DNA of 64,000 nt, taken from positions 1-64,000 of the forward strand of contig PVEQ01000018.1 of NCBI GenBank assembly GCA_002973575.1, written 5' to 3'. Shown here piece after piece: positions 53,091-60,993 of the stretch. Source of the DNA: Sediminibacterium magnilacihabitans. GTDB taxonomy: Bacteria > Bacteroidota > Bacteroidia > Chitinophagales > Chitinophagaceae. The notes under the pieces are model-generated. The model did not search any database, had not been told where the DNA came from, and worked only from the letters and a program-made list of their open reading frames with translations. A program made the translations under genes and the position numbers. How positions within the stretch are numbered: position 1 is the stretch's first letter; each line of letters begins with the position of its first letter.

Positions 53091-53698
53091 ATGCGTCAGA
53101 TGACTCTTCCTATGAAAGTAGCAGCAAATCGATTTTCGAAGAAGCTGAGATTTTGAACACCAAAGCACTTCAGCGAATACAAATGAGACTACAGACTGTC
53201 TCAAATAGCAAAAACATTGAAGTACAGTTCAGTACGTCATTGGAACCAAACCCCGGAGATAATTACGCCATTGTGAGTGGGGATGATTCGGTATGGGTGA
53301 ATGGCGTTCTTTTTAAGCTTTCTGAATGTATTAATTCAGCACAGGAACAGCCCTCCATCGTTAAGCATTTGGGCACTCTCCAAACAATAACTGTGATAAC
53401 TTTCCTTATTATCTACTTTCGTATCTGGTATGACAACGTTGAAAAATTAAACAATGACTGGATAAGGCTACTTTTTTTTGTTGTTCTTCCTTTTATAATA
53501 CTCCTCCTCTCAATTGAGTTAGTCAAGTACTTGAAAAGCATGTGGCCTGACATGGAACTTCAAACTGGTCCAAACTATTCTCAGATACCTTCAAAAAAAA
53601 GAGAGAAAGTCAAATGGATAGTAACAATAATTGTAGTACCGCTTCTAGTTGGGTTTGTATATGACATATTGAAGAATTGGCTTCGATTGTTCAAATAA
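53078..53698 (+). CDS. Membrane protein, probably 5'-truncated
   Basis: This 206-aa frame starts inside the truncated transposase. Only residues after about 8 look native, so the true N-terminus was probably lost at the same junction. There are three hydrophobic spans: QTITVITFLIIYFRIW (~105-120), LLFFVVLPFIILLLSIELV (~131-149) and WIVTIIVVPLLVGFVYDIL (~180-198). A beta-rich stretch with GDNYAIVSGDDSVWVNGV precedes them. The family is unknown. It is either a live gene using the transposase-derived start or a remnant. Confidence 0.45.
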   Translation: MGLVDASDDSSYESSSKSIFEEAEILNTKALQRIQMRLQTVSNSKNIEVQFSTSLEPNPGDNYAIVSGDDSVWVNGVLFKLSECINSAQEQPSIVKHLGTLQTITVITFLIIYFRIWYDNVEKLNNDWIRLLFFVVLPFIILLLSIELVKYLKSMWPDMELQTGPNYSQIPSKKREKVKWIVTIIVVPLLVGFVYDILKNWLRLFK

Positions 53699-53729
53699 CC
53701 GTTGTTTAACTATCACCTATATTGCAACC

Positions 53730-53866
53730 ATGAACGAAGATCTGAGCGGTGCACTGAGCGGTGCACTGAGCAGGAATACGACGCAGTTGGTGAAGGCCAT
53801 TACCCCTTTCAGCTACGAGGCCTTTAATTGCAGGCCGCCGGAGGGTGGTTGGACCGCTGGCATACC
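53730..53866 (+). pseudogene. DinB-family protein, 5' fragment
   Basis: About 45 residues match the start of a DinB/DUF664-type four-helix protein: NTTQLVKAITPFSYEAFNCR, then PPEGGWTAG. The sequence then departs at GGCATACC, where QVAEHIL would be expected. A 12-bp tandem repeat (AGCGGTGCACTG twice) encodes SGALSGALS. The 3' part lies at about 55725-56007. Confidence 0.65.
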
Positions 53867-53995
53867 GGTAAGTTCCTTTCATGAATCGGATCATTGTTAC
53901 TACATGCAAAACATAGCAAATTAAAAATCAAAGAAATATTGATTAAAACTTCCGAACTTACCTTCTTTGGACGGTAAATTTTGCCAGCCATTCAT

Positions 53996-55327
53996 ATGCA
54001 TCGGATGATCAAACCATTCATCGAACATAGCACGGCCAACGAAGACATCCTTCTCTACGAAGGAGATATGACTTTTTATACAGGATTTGGCATGTTTCCG
54101 GAATTGAAGTGCACGGGTAAAGCCGTCTACGAGTGGCTACCCTTCCCGCGGGTGATGTATTATTTCCAGAAATACGATGTCCATGGCTTGATCATTTCCG
54201 AGGAGCAGAAAATATTTCATAAACCGCTTGCGGCGCGGACGGTAATTCATACACTTCATGAAACTGCGCTTCATAGTGTTGAAGCATACATTGACTCCTA
54301 TGAAACGGGCGACAGGTACAAACAATTTGATTTTCTGCAATACCGATTAGCCAACCTCTTCGGGTTTGGTTTTGCGAAAAACGAAAAGCGTGATATCACC
54401 GAAGAGCAGGACTACTTCATAACATTCACGATCAATGACTATGAATTGTCGCTTCAGCATTTTATGCATGAGGCAAAAACACAATCGATTATTAGGGGTG
54501 GTTTTATGTTGACAGGCGCGGTGGAAATCAGAAAGACGGGAAAAAAGATATCGCTAAGTGAGGCTGATGAATTGATGGAGATATTCAGGAAGTACCTGTC
54601 TTTTTTTAACGGCCACATGATTACTCCTGCCATCGTTTCAGGTGTAGTGGAAAATCAGGTTACATACCAATCCTTTCGCTCAATACATGATGCTGAAAGT
54701 TTCTCACCTACCATGTCATGGTTGCCTCGATATGCCCATAAAAAGCAGCTTGACGCAAGTTGGAAGAAATTTTATGCTTTTTACCAGACCAAGAATGAAA
54801 AAGATTGCCTTGAATTGGTCATACATTGGTATCTGGTCAGTTTATATACAAAAAGTGGCGTAGAAGCGTCGCTGGTTTTAATTCAGAACGCACTTGAACT
54901 GTTGTGTTCCTGGATATTGGTCGAGCGGGAATTTATATTAGATAAAAATGACAATGACATTTCAGCGGCCTCTAAAATTAATATACTCTTGACTTGGGCT
55001 GGTATTCTCAACAAAATTCCAGATGCATTGAAGCACTTGACTGGGTTTGCAAATTCTAATAATATTTTATCAGGACCTGAAGCCATTACACATATCCGGA
55101 ACAAAATGGTTCACCCGGATTTGAAAAACAGGAAACGGTACAGAGAATTTACTTTCCCGGTTAAATATGAAGCATTGCAGATGGCATTGAATTATTGTGA
55201 ACTGGTATTGCTTCGGTTATTAGAGTATAATGACGGGTATCGTAGTCGTATCAATAGAAATGCTATCAGCGACAAAATTGGCGCAGATCCTTTCGTTCCG
55301 TGGAACAAGGAAGAAAAGGTTGATTGA
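53996..55327 (+). CDS. HEPN-domain protein, ApeA-like layout
   Basis: This protein has 443 aa from ATG 53996 (a TTG start at 53981 would add five). The N-terminal ~260 residues form a beta-rich unassigned domain (EDILLYEGDMTFYTGFG near 20). The C-terminal ~170 residues are helical and carry HIRNKMVHPD, a classic HEPN R-x4-H ribonuclease motif near 380. A large N-terminal domain plus C-terminal HEPN is the layout of ApeA, an abortive-infection anti-phage ribonuclease, and of related HEPN effectors. It is convergent with the small gene 6 bp away. I infer a defence or toxin role. Confidence 0.65.
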   Translation: MHRMIKPFIEHSTANEDILLYEGDMTFYTGFGMFPELKCTGKAVYEWLPFPRVMYYFQKYDVHGLIISEEQKIFHKPLAARTVIHTLHETALHSVEAYIDSYETGDRYKQFDFLQYRLANLFGFGFAKNEKRDITEEQDYFITFTINDYELSLQHFMHEAKTQSIIRGGFMLTGAVEIRKTGKKISLSEADELMEIFRKYLSFFNGHMITPAIVSGVVENQVTYQSFRSIHDAESFSPTMSWLPRYAHKKQLDASWKKFYAFYQTKNEKDCLELVIHWYLVSLYTKSGVEASLVLIQNALELLCSWILVEREFILDKNDNDISAASKINILLTWAGILNKIPDALKHLTGFANSNNILSGPEAITHIRNKMVHPDLKNRKRYREFTFPVKYEALQMALNYCELVLLRLLEYNDGYRSRINRNAISDKIGADPFVPWNKEEKVD

Positions 55328-55333
55328 GATTTT

Positions 55334-55708
55334 TTATGCGATTTGCTGAAAACGATCAATGATCTGTTTAAGCCTTTCCCTTTGAATGGGCAAAAAACGA
55401 AACCGCTCATCAATGACTTTGTGAAGAAGGGGCTTGGATACGGAGCTTGCGTTTAACAAAAAATATTTATTCAACAACCATACGGCAGCCGTATCCCGTT
55501 TGTCCATTAAATTATTACTGAAGAGTGCCTGCAGGAAATCTCCTGCTACCACAGCTTTAACGGCTGGATTTTGCTCTGTAACAAGTGTTGACACGCCACG
55601 TTCCGAAAAAATGCCTGGAGTAAACCCATCGGCATCGAGACATTCGTAGATAACTTCTCCTGTGACAGACAACTCTTTATAGTTGTGCTGGATGAGTTTC
55701 GCGGTCAT
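55334..55708 (-). CDS. Small protein convergent with the HEPN gene
   Basis: This 124-aa protein has no family I recognise. It reads MTAKLIQHNYKELSVTGEVI, then a helical part (AVVAGDFLQALFSNN, AVWLLNKYFLL) and a basic helix ending RFLPIQRERLKQIIDRF. Its start codon is 10 bp inside the right cassette border, and its stop is 6 bp from the HEPN stop. It could be a partner or antitoxin of the HEPN protein; convergent order is unusual for such pairs, so this is a weak inference. Confidence 0.5.
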   Translation of the reverse strand: MTAKLIQHNYKELSVTGEVIYECLDADGFTPGIFSERGVSTLVTEQNPAVKAVVAGDFLQALFSNNLMDKRDTAAVWLLNKYFLLNASSVSKPLLHKVIDERFRFLPIQRERLKQIIDRFQQIA

Positions 55709-55724
55709 TCTGCTCCAGGTATGC

Positions 55725-56007
55725 CGGCCTCAGTGACCCAACCCGCAAATTCACCGCCCTCGCCTTCATCCTGCCCACCGAAACGGCCAAGGAAGCTGGA
55801 GCGATGGCCGACCGCATATTGAGCCAGCGCCGCCTGATTGCGCAAATGTCCCTGAAGCAGGACATGAATCGATTGTATTCATTGTACCCCCACCCCGCCA
55901 TCGGCCTGATGACCGGTACCGAATGGATTCAATTTCTGATCTTGCACGCCGAAAGGCATTTAAAACAGTTATCAGGTTTTTTGACACAAAAATCAACTGT
56001 CAAATAG
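55725..56007 (+). pseudogene. DinB-family protein, 3' fragment
   Basis: Reading from SDPTRKFTALAFILPTETAK through to LMTGTEWIQFLILHAERHLK gives the C-terminal half of a DinB-type protein, with the final helix carrying the conserved His pair region. It is in the same strand and order as the 5' fragment. The internal ATG at 55804 could give only a helical stub. Confidence 0.65.
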
Positions 56008-56014
56008 ATTATAC

Positions 56015-56404
56015 TCAATCTCTTTCCACCAGTGTAGACTCCGGCGTCCTCGTTATCATAACATAGCCATATTCTATGGTACGCCAGGCCAGGTTATAGC
56101 AGTTATGATAGTCCCCGAATATATGCGTCATAAAATGGAAATCAAACCCCTTACGTTCTAATGCCTCGGCTTTGATCTTAACCCGGACCTCATCTTTAAT
56201 CACTTTTTTCAGGATCTCGTAATTCCGCTTCAGCTTCTTATTGACCCGCCCCAGTTCCAGCGTTTCCTGTTTCCGCAGTTCGTTAAAGAACTTGTTTTTA
56301 TGTTCTTCATCGCAGAACTTCTTATTGCTCCTCCACTCAGGTATTTCCTTACCACACCACCTACAGGGGTGTTCGATTTTTCGCTTCCGGCTTTGTGTTG
56401 CCAT
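56015..56404 (-). CDS. Zinc-ribbon small protein
   Basis: This 129-aa protein starts with a basic segment and a probable zinc ribbon (PCRWCGKEIPEWRSNKKFCD, Cys-x2-Cys ... Cys plus a following His), then a long charged helix (~40-85) and a compact C-terminal part (HFMTHIFGDYHNCYNLAWRT). Proteins of this form are common in Bacteroidota mobile elements, and their function is unknown. It is divergent from the first SSB gene. Confidence 0.6.
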   Translation of the reverse strand: MATQSRKRKIEHPCRWCGKEIPEWRSNKKFCDEEHKNKFFNELRKQETLELGRVNKKLKRNYEILKKVIKDEVRVKIKAEALERKGFDFHFMTHIFGDYHNCYNLAWRTIEYGYVMITRTPESTLVERD

Positions 56405-56446
56405 AGGGAAATCAGTTGATTACCCGAATCTACACAAAAGAAGACA

Positions 56447-56477
56447 GAATTAAACCGGTTTGAAACGGTTTTAATTC
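56447..56477. promoter_or_regulatory. Inverted repeat in divergent promoter region
   Basis: GAATTAAACCG and CGGTTTTAATTC form a near-perfect 11-bp inverted repeat around GTTTGAAA. It sits midway between the divergent zinc-ribbon gene and SSB gene, so it may be an operator. Confidence 0.4.
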
Positions 56478-56540
56478 CGTGTAACACAGGTTGATTCTCC
56501 GGCCCGTCCAAGCTTTGCAGTAACCAAACGGATTAAAGCC

Positions 56541-56870
56541 ATGAAAACGCAAAACACAGTACAGCTCATCGGCTACCTCGGACTGGATCCCATTTTACGC
56601 ACCGCCATCAATGGCTCCAAACTGGCCCGTTTCAGGGTCGCAACCGACTATTTCCGCCGCCATAAAGACGGCTCAGTAACCAAAAAAGTGACTTGGCACA
56701 ATGTGCTGGCATGGGACTGGCTCGCCGAAAAAATACCCGGCAATTTCATCAAGGGCAGCCATGTCCTCATCAAAGGCGAAATCCGCCACCGCAAATTCAA
56801 AAACAAATCCGGCAAGCTGCAGTCCATCACCGAAGTGCGCGCATCGGAACTCCTAAACCTTGATCGTTAA
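56541..56870 (+). CDS. ssb: Single-stranded DNA-binding protein 1
   Basis: This 109-aa protein is a single OB-fold: NTVQLIGYLGLDPILRTAIN, then ARFRVATDYFRR, VTWHNVLAWDWLAEKI and a KGSHVLIKGEIRHRKF strand. It lacks the acidic ...DDDIPF tail of chromosomal SSB, as is common for the short element-borne versions. It probably covers single strands during element transfer or repair. It starts a plus-strand run with the nuclease-fold genes 18 bp downstream. Confidence 0.88.
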   Translation: MKTQNTVQLIGYLGLDPILRTAINGSKLARFRVATDYFRRHKDGSVTKKVTWHNVLAWDWLAEKIPGNFIKGSHVLIKGEIRHRKFKNKSGKLQSITEVRASELLNLDR

Positions 56871-56888
56871 TCACCCAACCATTCTGCC

Positions 56889-57458
56889 ATGCCAGCAAAA
56901 AGAAATACCATGCCCTACCGCGGCGTCAAACGGGTCTCCGGTTGGGGATGCCAGTTTGATTCACTGACCGAGCTCAAATACGCCATGTCTATTATGGAGG
57001 ATTACTATTTTCTCCGTTCACCGGTTTCTATCTACTATCATCCGGGTACAAAAATTACCATTGACCAGGTTCGCAGGTGTCATCTGCGCTACACACCGGA
57101 TTTCCTGATCCGCCACAAGCAAACCTTCGAAGCATATCTGATTGAAATCAAACCCCGCGTATTTCAAAATCACCCGCAGTTGGTTTTACGCAAAGCCATC
57201 GCAGAAAATTACATCGCCCGGAAAAGGCTTGACTGGCGATACAAGGTCGTTTTTGACGACGAGGTCATATTAAACTCAGACCAACTGGACGCCTTTAATA
57301 CCTGCCCATCATTGCACACCAAGCAGGAAGTAGCTAATTGGTTCAACGATTACTGTCTTCGGGTGGGCCATACCTTCCCGGATAATCTATTGACAGACCT
57401 GGTCATCTCTGGCCCATCTGCCAAGACACCCAAATGGAAACAAATGCGCTTACTCTAA
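56889..57458 (+). CDS. PD-(D/E)XK nuclease-like protein, paralogue 1
   Basis: This 189-aa protein has a TnsA/restriction-endonuclease-like core: FDSLTELKYAMSI (Glu), LRYTPDFLIRHKQTF (Asp), YLIEIKPR (Glu-x-Lys). These are the metal-binding residues of the PD-(D/E)XK fold, in the expected order over residues ~17-95. It overlaps the next gene, a paralogue, by 25 bp and is flanked by SSB genes. DNA cleavage is inferred; TnsA membership is uncertain, and there is no TnsB or TnsC here. Confidence 0.6.
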   Translation: MPAKRNTMPYRGVKRVSGWGCQFDSLTELKYAMSIMEDYYFLRSPVSIYYHPGTKITIDQVRRCHLRYTPDFLIRHKQTFEAYLIEIKPRVFQNHPQLVLRKAIAENYIARKRLDWRYKVVFDDEVILNSDQLDAFNTCPSLHTKQEVANWFNDYCLRVGHTFPDNLLTDLVISGPSAKTPKWKQMRLL

Positions 57459-57469
57459 AAATCAACCCG

Positions 57470-57994
57470 ATGTTCATCAATACATATACCCACAAATCAC
57501 AGATGGTCTATTACAAAGGCCACGTGCTTGATTCGCTCCTCGAATTAAAATATGTGCTGACTATTGAAGACACGCATGCCTGGCTGCGCGACGGACTGGA
57601 GATTTACTACGACTTGGAAAAGTTGACGCCCGGTTTGAAAGAACACCTGAACTGCTACCGTCCCGACTTCCTGATCCGCAACTGGCAGACAGTTCAGGCA
57701 GAGTTGATTGAGTTAAAGCCTGCCGGGTTCTGCGACGACAATCGCCATAGAAACAGACGGATCACCTCCGAGTGCATGGCCGGCTTCGCTTACGATTGGA
57801 ATTACCACTACGTGTATGGTTCACAAATAAACTTGTCGGACGACCAGCAGCAAAAATTCCGCGATGTGCTGCGCACGCAGGGCGACTGGCGACACAAGCC
57901 CTGCATACATTTATTACAAAATACCTCCACGCTTTCCGACACCCAGTACAGGGAATTTGTAATGACGGGTCGGTTGCCCGCTTCCATCGCCTGA
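57470..57994 (+). CDS. PD-(D/E)XK nuclease-like protein, paralogue 2
   Basis: This protein has 174 aa from ATG 57470; an upstream start at 57434 inside the previous gene is also possible. It repeats the layout of its neighbour: LDSLLELKYVLTI (Glu), YRPDFLIRNWQTVQ (Asp), ELIELKPAGF (Glu-x-Lys), followed by a C-terminal part ending TLSDTQYREFVMTGRL that parallels the neighbour's FPDNLLTDLVISG. The two are old duplicates with low identity, suggesting a heteromer or two substrates. Confidence 0.6.
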   Translation: MFINTYTHKSQMVYYKGHVLDSLLELKYVLTIEDTHAWLRDGLEIYYDLEKLTPGLKEHLNCYRPDFLIRNWQTVQAELIELKPAGFCDDNRHRNRRITSECMAGFAYDWNYHYVYGSQINLSDDQQQKFRDVLRTQGDWRHKPCIHLLQNTSTLSDTQYREFVMTGRLPASIA

Positions 57995-58152
57995 TCGGGC
58001 CTGCTTGCGACGCTCCGTTCATCTGTATCGCACCATTCTTACTGTATCCCTGCTTACATCATTGCAACGATTCCTAATCAACCCCTCCGCCCGGCGGCGA
58101 GGGGATTGATCAGCAATCTCCTGCACCAATTATTCATTCTAAAAAACACATT

Positions 58153-58530
58153 ATGGAATTCACAGGAAGAATCACCGCAGACGCAAAGGTGAGCACAGTC
58201 AAAGCAGACAAAGAAGTAGTCAACTTCTCAGTGGCAATCAACGACCGCTACCGCTCTAAAGGTTCAAACGAAACCAAGGAGTTCGTCACATTCATCAATG
58301 TGGCCTGGTGGATGGGACCTGGGATCGCAAAGATCCTTCGCAAAGGAGCCATCGTCACCGTCACAGGACGCTTGTACGTAACGGCTTACAAAGACATGCA
58401 GGGCGAAGCCAAAGCCAGCATCAACTGCCACGCCAGCGAAATCAAACTGGTTCATTCGAAGAAATCAGAGGGACAGGCTGAAACAAACCCGGTCGAGGTC
58501 GCCGAACCAGTAGAAGACCTCCCCTTTTAA
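58153..58530 (+). CDS. ssb: Single-stranded DNA-binding protein 2
   Basis: This 125-aa OB-fold protein begins MEFTGRITADAKVSTVKADK and has VVNFSVAINDRY, FINVAWWMGPGIAKILRKGA and VTVTGRLYVTAYKD. Unlike SSB 1 it keeps an acidic tail ending EPVEDLPF, the partner-docking tip of canonical SSB. A strong imperfect hairpin (about 58078-58112) lies just upstream. Confidence 0.88.
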   Translation: MEFTGRITADAKVSTVKADKEVVNFSVAINDRYRSKGSNETKEFVTFINVAWWMGPGIAKILRKGAIVTVTGRLYVTAYKDMQGEAKASINCHASEIKLVHSKKSEGQAETNPVEVAEPVEDLPF

Positions 58531-58551
58531 TCACTCTTTAAATCAATCAAA

Positions 58552-59610
58552 ATGGCACACCTACTAAATTTCAACGAACTCACCGGAGCACATAGCTTCT
58601 TTTCCGTAAAAGAAAAACCCTGGCACGGCCTCGGCACCATCGTAGATGCGTATCCCACCAGCCGCGAGGCACTGCAATTTGCAGGCCTAGATTACACAGT
58701 GGAAAAACGCCCCCTGTTTACCTACGACAATGAAAACCAGGCAGCGGACGAAGAAACCGGTATCAAAATCCCTGAGATAACGGTGCCCGATTACTACGCG
58801 ACCATCAGGACGGACAATGAAGCGGTATTGGGTGTTGTCGGTAAAGATTATGAAGTAGTTCAGAATGTAGACGCCTTCTCCTTCTTTGACGCAATCGTAG
58901 GCGGCGATGGCATCCTATACGAAACCGCCGGAGCGCTCGGCAAGGGCGAACGCATTTTCATCACCGCAAAGCTGCCCGGTTATATCAGGGTCGGCAGCGG
59001 CGACTGCATTGAGAAGTACCTGTTCCTCACCACATCCCACGACGGTTACGGCAGCATCACAGCGGCGTTTACACCTGTACGTATTTGCTGCAATAACACC
59101 TTAAACGCAGCGCTTCGAAACCACACAAACGCCATTAAAATCAGACACACTTTGGGTGCCAAAGAAAGGCTGGAACAGGCGCACAAACTGATGGGAATCA
59201 GCAACCAATTATCGGTACAAATGGAAGAGATTTTCAACCATTGGTCAAGGGTTTCCTTGACCGAGAAAGAGGTCAAATCATTGATCCGGCAGACACTTGT
59301 ACCGAATAAGGAAGCGCTGATGGCACTGGAAGCGGGGAAAACGGATGAGTGTTCAACCTACTACCGGAACATGTGTGATACCGCGTTTACCTACGCCATG
59401 TCCAACGACACGCAGCAAATGGAAACCACCCGCGGAACCTTGTTCGGTGCCTATAACGGTATCACGGGCTACTTCCAGAACGTCCGCAAGTACAAGGATG
59501 ATACCGCTAAACTGAAATCTGTCTTGTACGGTGGCCTTGCCCAGCAACGTGGCCAGGAAGCCTTCAACCTCTGCACCAGATTCGCCGCCGGCGAAATAAA
59601 CCTGAATTAA
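58552..59610 (+). CDS. DUF932 (phage/plasmid-like) protein
   Basis: This 352-aa protein of the DUF932 family has KEKPWHGLGTIVDAYPTSRE near residue 19, GVVGKDYEVVQNVDAFSFFD near 95, and a FLTTSHDGYGSITAAFTPVR core near 152 followed by CNNTLNAAL. It is a standard cargo of Bacteroidota conjugative and phage-like elements, with unproven function. A perfect terminator follows the gene. Confidence 0.88.
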   Translation: MAHLLNFNELTGAHSFFSVKEKPWHGLGTIVDAYPTSREALQFAGLDYTVEKRPLFTYDNENQAADEETGIKIPEITVPDYYATIRTDNEAVLGVVGKDYEVVQNVDAFSFFDAIVGGDGILYETAGALGKGERIFITAKLPGYIRVGSGDCIEKYLFLTTSHDGYGSITAAFTPVRICCNNTLNAALRNHTNAIKIRHTLGAKERLEQAHKLMGISNQLSVQMEEIFNHWSRVSLTEKEVKSLIRQTLVPNKEALMALEAGKTDECSTYYRNMCDTAFTYAMSNDTQQMETTRGTLFGAYNGITGYFQNVRKYKDDTAKLKSVLYGGLAQQRGQEAFNLCTRFAAGEINLN

Positions 59611-59620
59611 TCACTTAAAA

Positions 59621-59648
59621 GGGCAGCGGTCAGACCGCTGCCCTTTTT
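59621..59648 (+). terminator. Rho-independent terminator after DUF932 gene
   Basis: GGGCAGCGGT-CAG-ACCGCTGCCC is a perfect 10-bp stem followed at once by T5. It closes the SSB-nuclease-SSB-DUF932 run. Confidence 0.92.
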
Positions 59649-59854
59649 CTATAAATCTTTTCCAAAATCACGGGTCTCAGTGACAAACTGATCAAAATAG
59701 CCAACCCGGAAATAATTTTTCATTTCTGCGATATATAAATCTGAGCCATACCTATACCCCAAAAAAACTACGGGCTAGCACGCATAAATCACGTACTTGT
59801 ACGCTATGATCCCATCATTGCACCCAATACCTTTACACCCTAAATCATTACTAC

Positions 59855-60115
59855 ATGACCCAATCTCCCGTTGTATACACCACACTCTCCCCTGAAGAAT
59901 GTGCTGACCCCGCGATCGTGATTTCAGAACTGTTCCTTGACCTCGGCCTGCCCATCGTCAAACAATATATGTGGGAAGGATTGAAAGCTACCGTGAGCGG
60001 CACGTTTTATCACCTCTCAAAACGGGAGCGAGAACTGTATCTGATACTTTATGAGCATTTAGAACAGCTTGTTGAGGCCGCACATATCCTCCACGAACAA
60101 AAGCGTACACAATAA
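59855..60115 (+). CDS. Small uncharacterised protein, relative of 48715-48969
   Basis: This 86-aa protein reads YTTLSPEECADPAIVISELF, a VKQYMWEGLKATVSGTFYHL middle, and a final YEHLEQLVEAAHIL helix. It is co-linear with the 84-aa protein at 48715-48969: LS-EE, a DP/NP-x-IVxS pair, a central W, an S-x-T/S-x2 turn and the terminal AA-x-I helix. So a small-protein family is present on both sides of the DinB locus. Function unknown; it may be a mobile-element accessory protein. Confidence 0.6.
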   Translation: MTQSPVVYTTLSPEECADPAIVISELFLDLGLPIVKQYMWEGLKATVSGTFYHLSKRERELYLILYEHLEQLVEAAHILHEQKRTQ

Positions 60116-60121
60116 TAGCCG

Positions 60122-60187
60122 TTACTGCACGCGCTTCGTGCAGTAATTCTGTTAGGTGCCGTCGCGAGAGCGACCAGAGTACCTAAC
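60122..60187. other. Two strong hairpins upstream of the mob genes
   Basis: TTACTGCACG-cgctt-CGTGCAGTAA (60122-60146) is a perfect 10-bp hairpin. GTTAGGT (60151-60157) pairs with ACCTAAC (60181-60187) around an inner GTCGC-gaga-GCGAC. The two sit side by side. They could be part of an origin of transfer or a structured RNA. Confidence 0.6.
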
Positions 60188-60509
60188 ATTCTGTTGATCT
60201 TCCTGCTGCAGCCCGATATATCTGTGCCTTTTAATATGCCAAGGAAACTATTTTTTCAACCACCATGTCGCACGCCGGATCGCAGAACAATCGCCTCAAA
60301 AAATAGACGTGGGGCAGCCGATTGTCAAAGCGGATTTGCGCTCAAATGCAGTCCATCCATCCTTCATCACACATCTGCCTCTCTCTACTCCGTTTTATAC
60401 GCTACCTGCCCGAAATTCAGGCAGCCCGCACACTCCCTTTTCATCCTCAATAATTTTATACTGTCAATTCCGGTGAGCCTAGAAAAGGCTTACTGAACCA
60501 CCATCATCT
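60188..60509. other. Non-coding interval before mobA
   Basis: About 320 bp with no credible gene; the 60194-60496 open frame has no recognisable features or codon pattern. With the hairpins on both sides it probably belongs to the transfer-origin region. Confidence 0.4.
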
Positions 60510-60600
60510 CAGACGTCTTCGCGCCGTCTGCAAGATGTACAAACGTTACACGTTTGGGTTCTTTAGCCACTCACTCGGAACTCGTTCGTGGTGCAGATAA
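60510..60600. other. Candidate oriT hairpin cluster
   Basis: CAGACG-tcttcgcgc-CGTCTG (60510-60530), CAAACG-TTACA-CGTTTG (60540-60556) and an imperfect CCAC...GTGG hairpin (about 60567-60592) lie immediately before the mobilisation genes. That is the usual place and structure of oriT in Bacteroidota mobilisable elements. The nic site cannot be read by eye. Confidence 0.5.
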
Positions 60601-60609
60601 AATGAGAAT

Positions 60610-60993
60610 GTGATGAAAGAAAAAGAACGTAAGATTCGCGACCACTGGGTGAATGTGCGCATGACCCAACAGGAGTTTCAAACACTCCAGGCCAACCGAA
60701 AAAAAACGCTGGATCGAACCAACAGCGATTACATCCGCAAATTGGTGTTGGGCCAACCGGTAAAAATTCTCACGCGCGATGCCTCAGTCGATGCTTTTAC
60801 AAACGAGATCATCCAACTTCGAAAAGAGCTCAACGCACTTGGCCAGAATTTCAACCAGGCCGTTCGCAAATTACATACCCTCAAAATGATCCCCGAATTC
60901 AGAAGCTGGATCACGGAGTATGAACAAACCAGAAAAGACATTCTCACCCACGCTGAAACCATTTGTTCCACCCTATTGCAAAACAAATCCTGA
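60610..60993 (+). CDS. MobA-like relaxosome accessory protein
   Basis: This protein of 127 aa from GTG (ATG three bases later) has an N-terminal ribbon-helix-helix-like region (HWVNVRMTQQEFQTLQANRK, then SDYIRKLVLGQPV) and a helical C-terminus with IIQLRKELNALGQNFNQAVR. This is the Bacteroidetes MobA / MobC-family relaxosome protein that binds oriT and recruits the relaxase. Its stop overlaps the mobB start by one base. Confidence 0.85.
   Translation: MMKEKERKIRDHWVNVRMTQQEFQTLQANRKKTLDRTNSDYIRKLVLGQPVKILTRDASVDAFTNEIIQLRKELNALGQNFNQAVRKLHTLKMIPEFRSWITEYEQTRKDILTHAETICSTLLQNKS

Larger units (their letters stand above)
53867..55717. mobile_element. 1.85-kb cassette interrupting the DinB gene
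   Basis: The cassette is bordered by GGCATACC (53859-53866) and its inverse GGTATGCC (55718-55725). It holds a HEPN protein gene and a convergent small gene, with no transposase or integrase. About 30-35 residues of DinB are missing at the join, so it is insertion with deletion rather than a clean insertion. Confidence 0.5.

Noticed and set aside
60194..60496. 100-aa ORF before mobA
   Set aside because: Low-complexity, no family features, and located in a hairpin-rich non-coding region.
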